64,000 nucleotides of DNA from Hemibagrus wyckioides (lineage: Eukaryota; Chordata; Actinopteri; Siluriformes; Bagridae), in contig NC_080726.1 in NCBI RefSeq assembly GCF_019097595.1, forward strand, positions 16,405,705-16,469,704, in the 5' to 3' direction. Each line of letters begins with the position of its first letter. Position 1 is the stretch's first letter. Positions 23,829 through 35,950 of the stretch are shown one piece after another. The notes beneath the pieces were generated by a model. The model was not told the origin of the DNA. It ran no database searches and saw nothing but the letters and a program-made list of their open reading frames with translations. The translations under genes were made by a program, and so were the position numbers.

Positions 23829-23876
23829 TTCTTAAAGACAGCCCATCCGCACTCATCCTCTTGTTAATGATTAAGT
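23829..23876 (-). promoter_or_regulatory. A2M copy 1 proximal promoter: HNF1-like palindrome and TATA-like box
   Basis: On the minus strand CTTAATCATTAACA (23875-23862) matches the HNF1 consensus GTTAATNATTAAC except for its first base. About 30 bp nearer the gene is a TATA-like TTTAAGAAGG (23837-23828). The start codon is about 40 bp further. The same arrangement recurs at the other two A2M first exons, with a perfect palindrome in the third. HNF1 drives many liver secretory genes, so hepatic expression is inferred. Confidence 0.65.
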
Positions 23877-23879
23877 ACT

Positions 23880-24500
23880 TTGAGCAATCTGACTACAAAC
23901 TACTGTTATAAGCAAAATTGTGTATATTGCGCAGTCATAAAACAGCCTAAGCACTATAATGGCTTTTCTCTATTAAATAATAATCATCCCATTAATTAAG
24001 CACAGATTGTATTTCACTTTAACTATTAATTATAAAAAATAATATTATTGTGACATACACTTCTTGGTTTTCACTTCTTGCAAAATGTCAGAAACTGTCA
24101 GAAAATACAAAGTGACATCACAGTGACAAACGTGCACCTATTTGAGCAACTTACTTTCAATAAACACACAATGCTGAAATATAGCATATATGTAATACAA
24201 AATAGACATCCCATTACTGTAAACCATTAAGATTAGTGCTGGTGAACCAGAAGTTTCATAATTTAACTGGGCATGTGTGATTAGTAGCCCCCGGTTATAC
24301 TCATTCATACAGTATGGTCTGGTCCAGCTCAAAACATGCAGCATACTGGTGTACCCTTTTTTTTAATCCTTAGGGTTTCATATAAACTGTGCCTTGTTAG
24401 CTTTATACAGTGCATCAGGTTCAGTCTATTAATACATATGAAATTACTTTCTAATAAATTAAATGTTTTATCTTTTGCATCTCCGATAGTTTTGAGACAC
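23880..24500. other. Intergenic, upstream of A2M copy 1
   Basis: AT-rich sequence without recognisable gene or repeat beyond the proximal promoter. The first 90 bp resemble 63275-63380 upstream of the third first exon, so the tandem duplication included upstream DNA. Confidence 0.5.
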
Positions 24501-24502
24501 AT

Positions 24503-24957
24503 TAGGTGTGTTCACATGGCCACTTGTAATCCGATCGTAACAGGACTAGAAGCACAATCAGATTAAAAAAGTGTCATGTGAACATGTCAATCGGATGGAA
24601 TTTGCCACATCCGATTAAAATTTCAATTGGATGGTAAGGGGTGGTTTAAACCATTTTTAGTCTGATCGATAGGACATGTAAACACTTAATCGGATGGAAT
24701 ATGTTCCTGGAAAGTTCTGCGCATGTGCAATGACGTATGACGTATGGACGTTGATACGAATGACGTATGACGTACGGATGTTTTCGTGGACTGTGCGCAT
24801 GCCAAAAGATCTAATCCGATTCTAATCATGTGCCATGTGAATACGCATAACAATCTGATTACTTTATACCGCGTTCATGTAAATGCTGCGATCAGATTTG
24901 TCAATCTGATTGAATTCAGTCCGATCTGATTAAAAAGTGTCCATGTAAACGCACCTA
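24503..24957. mobile_element. MITE with TAGGTG termini
   Basis: The left end TAGGTGTGTTCACATGGCC and the inverse of the right end, TAGGTGCGTTTACATGGAC, form terminal inverted repeats with further ATCCGAT/ATCAGATT subterminal motifs. No coding capacity. Central tandem ATGACGTATGACGTA units (24729-24772) look like CRE/ATF half-sites, which may be chance. The superfamily is not certain. Confidence 0.75.
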
Positions 24958-25977
24958 CTGAGAGGTTCATCTTGCAGACTTTACTAAATCTCAAAACTTC
25001 TTTTGACCAGCTAGCACTTTTTTCAGTTCTAACTCTCTTTATTTAATCGATGAATGGGGGGTCCAGGATGTCATCCCAACTGACCCAACACCATTTCTCT
25101 GGGCCATACCTCTCCCAGTCTACAAGGTATTGGAGCTGACCACCCCTTCTTTGTTACACTGTAAGCCCATACAGGTTGATTCAACTTAAAAACTTTATGG
25201 TAACTCGTTGCCCTAAAAAAGTTGATTTTGTCTTGTTGAACAAACAGGGCATTTTGCGTTTAATGCACTTAACATTTAGGAATAACTGTACTGGAAAGTG
25301 TTAGTTATTTGAACTAACTTAATATGTTACGAGAATTAAAATTTATTAGTTTACGTAACTCAAAATAGTAAATTGCACTAACTTGCTTTATTAGACAAAT
25401 CTAATTTGTTTGTTTTTTTGTAAAAATTACTCTAGTCTGTACAACAACAAAAATGCAAAAATGCATTCAAGTATTTTATTTTACAATTGAAATTCACTTT
25501 CTAAATTCTTTCTAATTCAATTTCTAAAGAGCAACAAAAACAAAATATGTTATAACCAACTTTATTCCTACATTGCATTATTACATATTTCACAAAATCT
25601 GAATAGGTACAGTATATATTCTTATACTGTATTAAAATACTGCATACAGATTTGCCAAACTCTGGATAGGCACAATAGGTTCTCTTGCATTGTAAAACAT
25701 TCTCCAGACTCTGAACAGGCATAATATGTATTCTTTCACTGCATAAATACACCGGATAAACATTTGCCAAACTCTGAAATGACACAATAAGTTACATTGT
25801 CATAATCTTACATTGTTTTAATGTAATGCATAAACATTCGCCAAACTCTGAACAGGAATAATATGTTTTCTTGTACTGTATTACTATGCCTCTGTAGAAC
25901 TCTTAACACACATAGTGTGTATAAAATTAAGACATGGATGTTTTGTATGTAAAAAAACAAACGTGTGTTTTCTGGTA

Positions 25978-27922
25978 TTATGTGGCAAGCTGATTTGACA
26001 GTGCTAAAACTTTGCCTTTTAGCTCCTTCTTGCCCAAACATAATACCTGCTGAATAAAATGTAATGTCTTGGTCATGCACTTTGGATAGTCTAGATGCAG
26101 GGCATAAGTCAACCCAAAAACAAGACACATGGCCTGAGGCAGGTTCTCCAAATTGTCCATCACAACATTACCCTCCAGGATGATTCCCACAGAGGATGGA
26201 TGGAGTTGGAAGGTCAGGGGATGCTGGGCCACATCTTCACTTTCTTCACTTAGGATTCCAACTGGCACGTGTTGGTATGAGTCCTCGTCAGCAGAACCCT
26301 GGAAATGAAAATGGAAATTACAAAAACAAATTTTAGCTGTCTAATAATAAAAAATTAGGCCATTCTATACATGTAAATTTTAAAGGTGCCATATCAGAAA
26401 AAAACAATACATACCAAGCATGCTTTGAAGAACTCAGTTGGGTCATCACCAAATATTACTGGGAGCCCTCTTATAACAGCACATCTCTTATATCAGCAAG
26501 GTCTGAGGTCTGAAGTGTAGAGGTGGCAAGTACAATGTTGTTTCAATTGTTAAGATTAAAAGAGAGAAAATTTCTATCCATCATTGTTCTCTGTTTTGCT
26601 TAACAGTCCTGAAGTAACCTCAAGATGATATGATAAAATGAATGACAAACTTCAATTTATGAGCCTTGGTTTCTTGAAGATCATTTAAAATCTGCCCTGT
26701 GAGACCTCTCTTTGACCTGAAGATCTGAATGAATTGTGGACAGTGACGATCAAGTGAGCCATAAAACTCCTGCTTAAGGTTCTTCCCAACCACCTGGTTG
26801 AATTCTTGGTACACCTAAAACACTACACACAAATATTTGTTAACAGGAAATTCTGATGTGTTGCATTCATTTTGTTACACGAGATATGGAAATATGTATT
26901 TTACATTACCTGACTTTCTGAAAATAGTGCTGGTCAATGCTGAAGCATCTGACTTATAGGAAGTTTGTTGATTACAACTTCTTTTCTTCTGAAAGATAGG
27001 GTAAGGTCCATCCTCTGATTGATAGACTGCATTCTGTTTTTTTTTCTTCATTTCATCCACCAATTTCTGTCTGTATATTTCAAGGCTAGAGGCATCTTGC
27101 CCATCTGGAATATTAGGCAGATAATTGACTTCTCCTTTTCTTGGTTTCTTAATATTTTTGTTAGGTGCTTCAGAACTGGCAGAATATCTCCCTCTTTTCC
27201 CTGCATTAACCATAACATCCATGTGTCCAAGGGTCCTCATTTTTGACCTGTAATTGCCCATTTTGTCTTTTAAACTGTGTGTCCACCCACAGTATCCAGA
27301 AGGTCAACCTGATTCTTGAAGGCATGGATACCTTAGCAACATCACATAGATCAGAAGAAGTTGGGTAAGCTTTGAAGAAGTAATTGTCTTCTGCCAGCTT
27401 CTGAAGAATGTCGTGTTTCAACTCCTTTGTCACTTTTAAGTGCGTTCCATCCCTCATGTAAATTAAGTTTGCTCGACGCAACCTAAACTCTACGTCAACA
27501 GAAAATTTTGGAATCACATAGACTTCAAGCCATGCCATTTTATTTTCCTGGGGTGATGTGGAGATTATTACTGTATCTGCTGTGCTTGAAGTATCACTCA
27601 TAATTTCACTAGATGCCTGAGTATCACTTGATGACAGTGGAATCAGTTGGATCAGTGGAATGATTTTGACAGTTGGTTTCTGAGGGAGCTCTGACAAATC
27701 AGTCAGATTGCAAAGTTCATTGTTAAACTCTGGATCTTTAAACTGCAAAGTAAAGGTATAATCTAGTGCCAGAGTATTTTTGAGGGAACTGATCAAAACC
27801 TCCACTGAGCATGGTCTTGATGTCAATGTGATTTTTCTAATATCTGCTTCTGTCAAAATAACTCTTAAAACCATAGGAGAATCCATCTGAGGAGAAAGAA
27901 CAAAAGAGAAAATATTTAGCAA
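25978..27922 (-). pseudogene. SAMD3-like uncharacterised protein, transposon ORF B, degenerate
   Basis: Pieces in order on the minus strand: N-terminal 27922-27206 (LRVILTEADIRKITLTSRP, FSVDVEFRLRRANLIYM, DILQKLAEDNYFFKAYPTSS), then after a frameshift and one stop near 27330 GYCGWTHSLKDKMGNYRSKM and NKNIKKPRKGEVNYLP (27261-26875), then FNQVVGKNLKQEFYGSLDRH (26814-26620), then VGIILEGNVVMDNLENLPQA and LVFGLTYALHLDYPK (26268-25978). This matches the plan of a fish protein family usually named sterile-alpha-motif-domain-3-like, common in repeats. Its N-terminus resembles a PB1/ubiquitin-like fold. Function is unknown. The breaks show it is not expressed intact. Confidence 0.7.
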
Positions 27923-27949
27923 AGAATAAAACGCTTTAATGTCACCATC

Positions 27950-30229
27950 AGTTTACTCTGCACCCAATACGCTGATAATGGAAGAATATCATTCAGGTCT
28001 TCAAGTTGAAGCACACAAAAAGATGGTGTGTCTGGGCAGCATAGTTCATATGACCGAAGGTGTTCAGAATACCATGATGTCATGACTTTGCACACAAACA
28101 GTACTTTTGTATTGTATTGTACAGCAACAATGTGAGTGATCTGCTTAAATTCGGGTAGCCCTGAACAAGATCCAGCTGAAAGTATCATGTCTGTCTTATA
28201 AGCAATTCCATTAATGCAGACAGATGATGCAAGAAGCAGTGCTTCTGTTTGAGAAATTTTCTGACCAATTGCTTTTTGAATGTTCTCTGGGAATGTGGCA
28301 ACTGACACTGATGTGACATTAGTCATTTCCACAGCTTGCTTAAAAAAAGGACTGCAGTCTAGCTGATGGCTAAGAGCCTTCTGGTGTTTTACTGCAAGTG
28401 TCATGGCAACATTCTTGAAGTTCTGGGCATCGCGTATAACCTTTTTGAAAAACTTATGTTTTATTTCAAAACGCATTGTACAGACTTCAGTAAGTGGACC
28501 ATGTACCTTTATTAGCTCAGAGTAGTGTTCAATGTAGTGGTGTTTTGGTCGCAGTTTAAAATCAGGAAATACTGACTGCAAAAGTTCTCTATGCTCTGCC
28601 ACCTTGTAGTTGGGAATGTACAATGACTCAGCAGTAAATTGAGGTGCAACAACTAGAGCAACAATGTCCTTGAGTAGCATAAGCATTTCCCATGTGTCAT
28701 CACCACTTAGAATGTAATGGCCAATAAGCAGAGGCAGAAGCCTAATTAGACACCAGTTCTCATGGCCATTTCCCCCAAGTGTGCCCTTGGAGAAGAAGCT
28801 CTTTGAAATAATCTGAGGCTTATCAATTTTATCTGAGAATGTGTAAGAAAATGATTTTATAGCTCTATTTAACACATCTAAAGTGATATATTTTTTTGCC
28901 ACCAGATCTTTGATGCACAGTGACAACTCCACTGGGACTATTCCCTCTAAAACATCATGCAAAATGTCAGGGGGATAACCTCCAATGACATTAAAATGAT
29001 CCAAGTTTGCTCCGAGTGGGCATTGTCCTTTCATGCCAGTCTGCCTACCAACATTTGGATCTTGCAAAGTTTGTAGCACCTGCATGTTGTGTGCACCTTT
29101 CTCTCTGAGTTGAAATGAACCATCACGTACCTGTAGTTGTTGTGCATCAGACCTGGATGCCATGCAAAATCTGCGATTCTTTCCACTGTGAAGCTCTCAT
29201 AAAATCCTGCAAGAGAGTGAGCACCAAGGTTATCTGCTGCCATAAAGAGTACGGTCCCTTTCACACTTTTACCAAGCCACTCAATGTAGACCCCATGCAT
29301 CTGTATACAGACCCAAAGCTATTGTGAATTCATCACAATTAAGAATAACATTTTCTCTAAAGCCTGAGCCATCTCTACAGCTCCTATATTCATGTGGATT
29401 ATGTTGTTCCTGTGACATGGCCTTATCCAAAATATCTTTGTTGTCCAAGAGTTTTTGTAACATCTGTAAGAGTGGGACATATGCTACAGTTTCTTTTACA
29501 ACAGATTCACCTGTATTTCCTAAATGTTTTTGTAGAACAGCCTTAACATTTTTGTGCAAAAGTGGCTTGGAAAACTGAACTATTTGGCAAAGCTGTTGAA
29601 TTACCTCTTGAACAGAGGTCTCTGGTATATGAAGGATGGTTTGCATTTTTAAAAAAAAGAGCTGCTAAATTATGCTCTAATTGTTGTGCTAAATCTTGAT
29701 GTTCCATCTCACTGGGTTCTGCACTGACATCATCCTGGTCTAACTCATCTGAAATCATCTCCTGCTGGGAACACTCCTGAGTATCAATAATGCTGTCATC
29801 ATTTTCATTATTCCCTATTCTTACTATCAATTCTGGCTTAAACATGGCTTCATTATGATCTCTGTGATGCTTAGATTTGTGGGCACTGAAAGTAGAATAA
29901 ACACTGCTTTCAAAGCTACAGCCTTGAAAGGGACACTGAATGATTTGGTTGTCTTTAAGATGTTGACGCAGAAGGTGGGCAAAATATGCAGTATCCTGAA
30001 ATGGTTCAAGAAAATCACAAAGCCGGCAACGAAATTTAACTTCAAACTGTCTCACAGATTGTTGTTGCTGAGTTACTTTATGCAAACGTGATAAATGTGC
30101 TTTGAGGCTATTGAAAGTACATAAGCACTCCTGGTGCAGACATGGATAAAGCTGGCTTCTTGTATAACTCCCATGTTTAAGTCTGTAATGCTTTAAAAGC
30201 TGTCCCCTCTTTGTTAGAAGCAAATACAC
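27950..30229 (-). pseudogene. Zinc-finger/DDE-like transposase, transposon ORF A, degenerate
   Basis: The N-terminal part (30229-29650) has C2H2-type zinc fingers (CLHQECLCTFNSLKAHLSRL; CPFQGCSFESSVYSTFSAHK) and an acidic linker. A frame change at the T/A homopolymer near 29645-29660 leads to HIPETSVQEVIQQLCQ; a second break near 29290 leads to KGTVLFMAADNLGAHSLAGF. Then comes the long open segment with GYPPDILHDVLEGIVPVELS, GGNGHENWCLIRLLPLLIGH and LRPKHHYIEHY. The D-x-x-H-D-x-LEG motif resembles the DxxHxxxLG block of CMC-type transposases. The family is widespread in fish genomes but usually left uncharacterised. Confidence 0.7.
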
Positions 30230-30639
30230 AGAACTTACATTTCCACATTTTCAATTTTCATGTATTTTCTTGGAACCAGCAAAATATAAAACATTTAAAT
30301 TAGATTAATTTAAAGACAATGCAAATCGTGCTTATAACATATTAAGTTAGAGTACAGTTATCAAGCATAACATGGTAGAACAGACTTGTGTTGAAATCCA
30401 GTTCAGTAACTAGCCTGGCTAACACCACGTGGATAAACCTGAGGTTACATTTTTATAGACCTTACTTGGGATATTATGTCACGTGCATGGAAAAAAAGGA
30501 TTTTTTTTATACAAGCTAGTTTGTGTAATACTCACTAAAGTAGTGTGAAATCTTATGGAATGTTTGTTCAGTTGTGCTGAATTTACAATATAAAATTATA
30601 TATTCATAATATATGAATATATAATGAATAATAAATGAT

Positions 30640-30640
<1 letters not shown>

Positions 30641-30672
<32 letters not shown>

Positions 30673-30681
30673 TAATAATAT
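30641..30681 (+). repeat. (ATA)n microsatellite
   Basis: About thirteen AAT/ATA units between ORF A and the LINE. Confidence 0.95.
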
Positions 30682-31017
30682 ATAATGAACATAATAAATG
30701 AACCAGATCTGATGTCGTTTCTGCAATGGTCACTCACAAATGTTTAATATGAACAGTCAAACGTTTATTTTACATGTCGTGTTGCATACAAATATCAACC
30801 CAAAAATGCAGAAAAATAATCTATATTAACCTAAATTAACCTAAACCTATTCATCCATTTCTTACTAGAAAAAAAACCTACGTGAACTAAGTCGGTGTAT
30901 TTAAATTCAAAAAGTCTTAGACGAAGCGTTTGGAAATATAAATGCAGCGTTAAACTATGTTTATTTTATTAGTTAACAGTTAGCTCTCATTTATGATTTC
31001 TCATTTATTATCTCATT

Positions 31018-32800
31018 CATCTGTTATGCAGATGACACACAGCTATATGTTTCAGCTAAATCAGATGAGAGACACCAGCTTATTAAGATAGAAGAATGTG
31101 TAAAGGACATCAGACATTGGATGGCCACTAACTTCCTCCTGCTTAATTCGGACAAGACAGAGGTGCTTGTACTAGGACCACAGGCAGTTAGAAGTGAGCT
31201 TTCTGATTACAGAGTAATGGTGGATGGTCTTTTGGTTTCATCTTGTCCAGCAGTAAAAGATTATTGTGATTATTGATTCTGGTCTTTCATTCGAAGCTCA
31301 TGTAGATATCACTAGGGTAGCCTTCTTCCATCTTAGGAATATTGCTAACATAAGAAATATGTTGTCACTTCATGATGCAGAAAAATTAGTTCATGCTTTT
31401 GTTACCTCTAGGTTGGATTATTGTAATGTCTTACTCTCTGGATGTTCCAGTAGGTGCATACACAAGCTCCAGTTAGTCCGGAATGCAGCAGCTAGAGTCC
31501 TAACCAGAACCAGAAGATATGAGCACATCACTCCTATTTTAGCCACACTACATTGGCTCCCAGTCAAATTTCGCATTGATTATAAAATACTGTTACTAAC
31601 CTATAAAGCACTAAATGGTCTCGCGCCACAGTACCTGAGCGATCTCTTAGTCTTTTATGATCCACCACGCCTACTCCGATCAAAGGGTGCTGGTTACTTG
31701 GTAGTACCTCAAGTAGCAAAGGCTACAGCAGGGGGCAGAGCTTTCTCTTTCAAAGCCCCAAAGTTATGAAACAGCCTTCCAATTAGTGTTCGGGATTCAG
31801 ACACAGTCTCAATGTTTAAGTCTAGGCTGAAGACACATTTGTTTAGTCAAGCTTTTAATGTATAGTTTTCTTAGGTAAAGGAGCAGATCTGGAAGGTTCA
31901 TGGTCATAGAGTGTTTGGTGTACTGGGATGTGTTGGATGCTGTCATCTTACCACGCTCGCAAGTCGCTCAGGTTTGCTGACTGTGAAGTGGGTGGGTGCT
32001 TTATGTCCCAGGAAGCCTTCATGTCTGTGATCTTCTGGCTCTCCCTTTTAGTTATGCTGTCATAGCTAGTCTTGCCGGAGTCCCTGCCTGCACTTTACAC
32101 ATAATTCTACATTGTCTTTAAGCATCACATGATCAGAAACTTAATATCTTTCTCTTTCTCTCTCTACCTTCTCTGTCGAGCTATACAGCCCACTCCTGAG
32201 CTCCCAGTGTTTGCCAGTTTCCAGTGCGACTGCTGCCCTACCCCTGGTCGGAATCTTGCCGCTTGATGGTGCCCACTGATGCTGTGGATGGATTTGTGTG
32301 GACCAGGAGACAGCCATGGACAGAGCCACTTGGGGACTTTCAGACCATCACAGATATGCCATTTCATCTGTCAGCCCATGACAGCAAAGAACTAGTGTTT
32401 ATAATGACCTTAGAAACTACAATGACCTAATAGTTCCTCATGGGTCATTGATTGCTGTTGTAGAAAGGACATTAATCAGCTACAGTTACATTATTTTCTG
32501 TTTAGTGTCACCCAAATGAGGATGGGTTTCCCTTCTGAGCCTGGTTCCTCTCAAGGTTTCTTCCTTTCCATCCCAGGGAGTTTTTCCTTGCCACCATTGC
32601 CACAGGCTTGCTCATTAGGGATAAAATAGTCTAATTATAGAATTTATTAATTTATTCTTATTTCTAGTTAATTAGTTATTTTTTTTAATTATTTTTCATT
32701 TTCCCCTTCCCTTTCTCTGTTTCTTCTTTTGTAAAGCTGCTTTGAGACAATGTTCATTGTAAAAGGTGCTATACAAAATAAATTGAATTGAATTGAATTT
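31018..32800 (+). mobile_element. L2-clade LINE, 5'-truncated, nested in the transposon
   Basis: It begins inside reverse transcriptase at CYADDTQLYVSA (catalytic YADD at about 31024). It continues through LLNSDKTEVLVLGP, SRLDYCNVLLSGCSSRCIHK, LQLVRNAAARVLTRTRRYEH and LHWLPVKFRIDYKILLLTYK, the usual C-terminus of fish L2/Maui elements. One frame change lies near 31250. The 3' untranslated region ends TATACAAAATAAATTGAATTGAATTGAA, a pentamer tail typical of L2. Strong 5' truncation is normal for LINE insertions. Confidence 0.85.
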
Positions 32801-33136
32801 ATATCTTATTACATTGGGGTTTTTTTTCAGAGCACAATGTAAAAGGACTCAACTCACCAGCAAACCTTGTTTGAAATGTTCGCTACATCCGTGCATGCCC
32901 ACACAAATTCTTCATGGAGTCCAGGTTTACTCCTCATTTTTTTCAGTTCTTTGCCATGACGACGGACTAAAACAAGCTTAGTTAGGTTAATTCAACTGAA
33001 AACAATCAGTAGAATTATAAAACCTATGCAAACTGTGGAATTAACACAAAAAAGTGAGTAATAGAGCAAACGTGTTAGGATTTATGTTTATTGTACTTAA
33101 ATAATTTGAGTTAAAACAACTTCAGGGATAACAGTG

Positions 33137-34920
33137 TAGTCCAAGATGGAGTGAACAATGTAAGCAAAAGCTCTGTCTATGTCTAGTGGTGGTGGGGGGG
33201 GCAAAGACTCAGCAGAGGGGTGGGGGTGGGTGTGTGGGCAGGTTTGAGCAGAGAAACATGAAACAATGGGGAGATGCGGTAGTGCCATGGTAACTGCAGG
33301 TGGTAGGTGGCTGGGGTTGAAGCCTGAGTTTAATATTTTGGTTGGAGTGCCACACCCACTGACCTGGTTGGTATGGGGGGTGTGGGAGTCTCTGATGGTT
33401 AGCCCGATTCTCCTGACAGCACACTGCCCTCTGGAGGCAAACATGGGCCAGTTTCCATACTTCACCACTCTGGTGGATCAAGTCATCAACAGCTGGCATG
33501 TTGGTGGTCTCACCTGCCCAAGGAAAGAGAGGACTTGGAACGAGGACCTGTGGAGGAGTGGGTTAGCAAGTTTTGGCCCAGGTGAAGAATTCACTCCACC
33601 TCTGTTGTTCATTGCTGCAATAAGTCCTTAGTAATTGGCCCAGTTCCTGGTTGGTGCACTCAGCTTGGCCATTGGCTTGGGGGTGATACTCTGAGGTGAG
33701 GCTGACATTAATTTCAAGTCCCTCACAGAAGGCCCTCCATACCTGCAATGTAAATTGGGGACCCCGTAAGATACAATGTCTTCCTGGTATTCTATAGTTT
33801 CAGAAGATAACAGTTAGAACTGTCCTGGCTGTTTCCATAGCAGTGGGGAGCCCCTTCAGGGATGCCAGTTTGCAGGCTTTTGAAAAGCAGTTGACAGCCA
33901 CCAAAATCATAGTAAAACCATGAAAGTTAGGGAGGTTGGTGACGAAATTGACTGCTATGTGGACCATGGACATCATGGTATCAGAAGGGGCTTCAGTCAA
34001 CTGTAAAGGAGTTGGCGTGAGGTTCATATCTGGGCACACATTGGAAACACTTCCACATAGGTCTTAATGTCTGTGGTCATGGATGGTCACCAAAATGCAT
34101 TCTGAACCAGTTTGATAATGGATACCTGGGTGTCCCAAACTCGGGGCAGAATGTACCCACTGGATGACCCAGGGGCGTAGGTCAGTTGGGACACATTGCT
34201 TGGAGGCGTGGCATACCAGGTGAGGTGACTCATTGGCTAAGGTCCACTGAATCTCCTCCATGATGTCCCACCGGATTGGTGCGATGATGAGGGAGGGTGG
34301 AAGGATTGGCTCTGGCAACATGGGTTTATTGATGGGGTGGTGATGGGACAGGGCATTGGCTTTGCTGTTCTTGGAGCCAGGGCAGTAAGTAACAGTGAAA
34401 TGGAATCTAGTAAAGAAGAGGGCCCAACGGGGCCTGGCAAGGGTTTAGTCTCTTAGCATGTTTTATGTACTCCAGGTCACAATGGTCTGTGATGATCTGA
34501 AATGGTTGCCATGTCTCCTCCAGTCAGTGTCTCCATTCCGCCAGTGCTTCCTTAATAGATAGTAGCTCCCTGTTACCTACGTCATAGTTGCTTTTTGCAG
34601 GGGTAAGTTTTCTTGAGGGGTACAGGCAGGGGAAGAGCTTTCCCAGGGTGCCATGTTTCTAAAAGAACACTCCCCCGATGCTGCCATTATACGCGTCAAC
34701 CTCCACAACAAATGGGCGGTTCGGTCTGGGTGACACAGGATTGGAGCTGAGGTGCAACGTCCCTTGAGATGCTCAAAGGCCTTCTGCACAGAGGGGGATG
34801 ACTGGAGCTTATGTGGTTTAACACATAAGAGAGTGTGTGTGTGATGTAGCCATCACTGATAGGTTGGTTGTCCACTGCCATGATTCTGAGGGGTGTGGAA
34901 CATGGGATCATGGGGAGCTA
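33137..34920 (-). mobile_element. Gypsy (Ty3) pol fragment A, degenerate
   Basis: On the minus strand, reading toward lower coordinates: RNase H region (LKGRCTSAPILCHPDRTAHL at about 34780), zinc-binding integrase domain ([10 protein letters not shown], about 34160), integrase core ([20 protein letters not shown], about 33950), [18 protein letters not shown] (about 33700) and the start of a chromodomain (AFAYIVHSILD, about 33160). Frames are broken many times. Homology stops where the CACTG transposon begins, so that element may have inserted into this Gypsy. Confidence 0.8.
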
Positions 34921-34949
34921 GAGGTCTGTGCTGGCACATTGGAGGGTTC

Positions 34950-35950
34950 ACTTGATCAGAGGAAGAGAGGAGGTTCATAGTCCAGCACACATGCGGTTAG
35001 ACCAGTGGTTGAGTAAATGAGAAAGTTCTGGGCATATTTATCCCAGAGAAGAAATTCACTCCAATGGAGTTGTTCTTGACTGCAGTATAATCTGAGAAAC
35101 CAGCTTAGTTCTGGGTTAGTCTGTTCCAACTGAACATTGGCTTGTGGGTGGTAACCAGAAGTGAGGCTGATGTTAATACCAGGGGTGTTCACAGAAGGCT
35201 CTCTACACTCTGGAGGTAAACTGGGTGCCACTGTCAGATACACTGTCTTCCGGGAGCCCATAGATTCAAATCATGTGACTGAACAAGACATTGGCTGTTT
35301 CCAAGGCTGTGGGGAGCCCCTTTAATGGCACTAACCGGCAAGCTTTGGAAAAGAGGTCCACAATGACAAGTACGGTGGTAAACCCATGAGAGTTGGGTAG
35401 GTCTGTGACAAAATCAACTGTGAGGGGGGCCATGGACACTAGGGTTATGAGGCTAGGGTTTGAGGAGGCCAGCGGGTAATTGTTGTGGTGTTCGAGACTA
35501 GGCACAGACAGAACAGGTGTTCACAAACTCTCATACATTTTGGTTGAATGTAAGCCACCAGAAAACATTTCTGTGGATTCACAGATGTCCAGAGCTGGGG
35601 GAATTGTGGACCCACTGGCTAGTCTGTTGACAAAGGTTGTCAGATACATATAGTTTTGTAGGAAGGCATTATGGGGGTGGTGTTTCACTTTGCTGAGCCC
35701 ATCTAATTTTCTCCACAACTTCCCAAAGTACTGTTGCAACAATAACAGATGATGGGAGAATGGGTTCTGAGTCACACTGTTGTATCACTGGTTCATAACT
35801 TCAAGAGAAGCGCCCACCTTACTGTTTGTAGTAGCTGGCCAGTATGTGACTGTGAAACAAATCCTGGTAAAAAAGAGTGCCCACCTAGCTTGTCTGGGGT
35901 TTGGTCTTTTTGCATTTTTAATGTACACAAGGCTGTGATGGCTCACCAAG
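34950..35950 (-). mobile_element. Gypsy (Ty3) pol fragment B, degenerate
   Basis: A second copy of the same region: RNase H end ([20 protein letters not shown], about 35890), integrase core ([20 protein letters not shown], about 35400) and [20 protein letters not shown] (about 35160). It parallels fragment A but differs in sequence, so two related Gypsy copies are joined here. No LTRs are visible. Confidence 0.8.

Larger units (their letters stand above)
25157..33136 (-). mobile_element. Large two-ORF DNA transposon with CACTG termini (CMC-like), nested LINE inside
   Basis: The left end CACTGTAAGCCCATACAGG and the inverted right end CACTGTTATCCCTGAAGTT pair as terminal repeats, with a shared GTTGATTCAACT/GTTGTTTTAACT motif just inside. 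Each end is flanked by TA. Within lie two minus-strand genes, a zinc-finger plus DDE-like protein (about 27950-30229) and a SAMD3-like protein (25978-27922), and a plus-strand L2 LINE at 31018-32800 that adds about 1.8 kb. CACT-type ends and a two-base target suggest the CACTA/Mirage/Chapaev group; this is inference. Confidence 0.65.
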
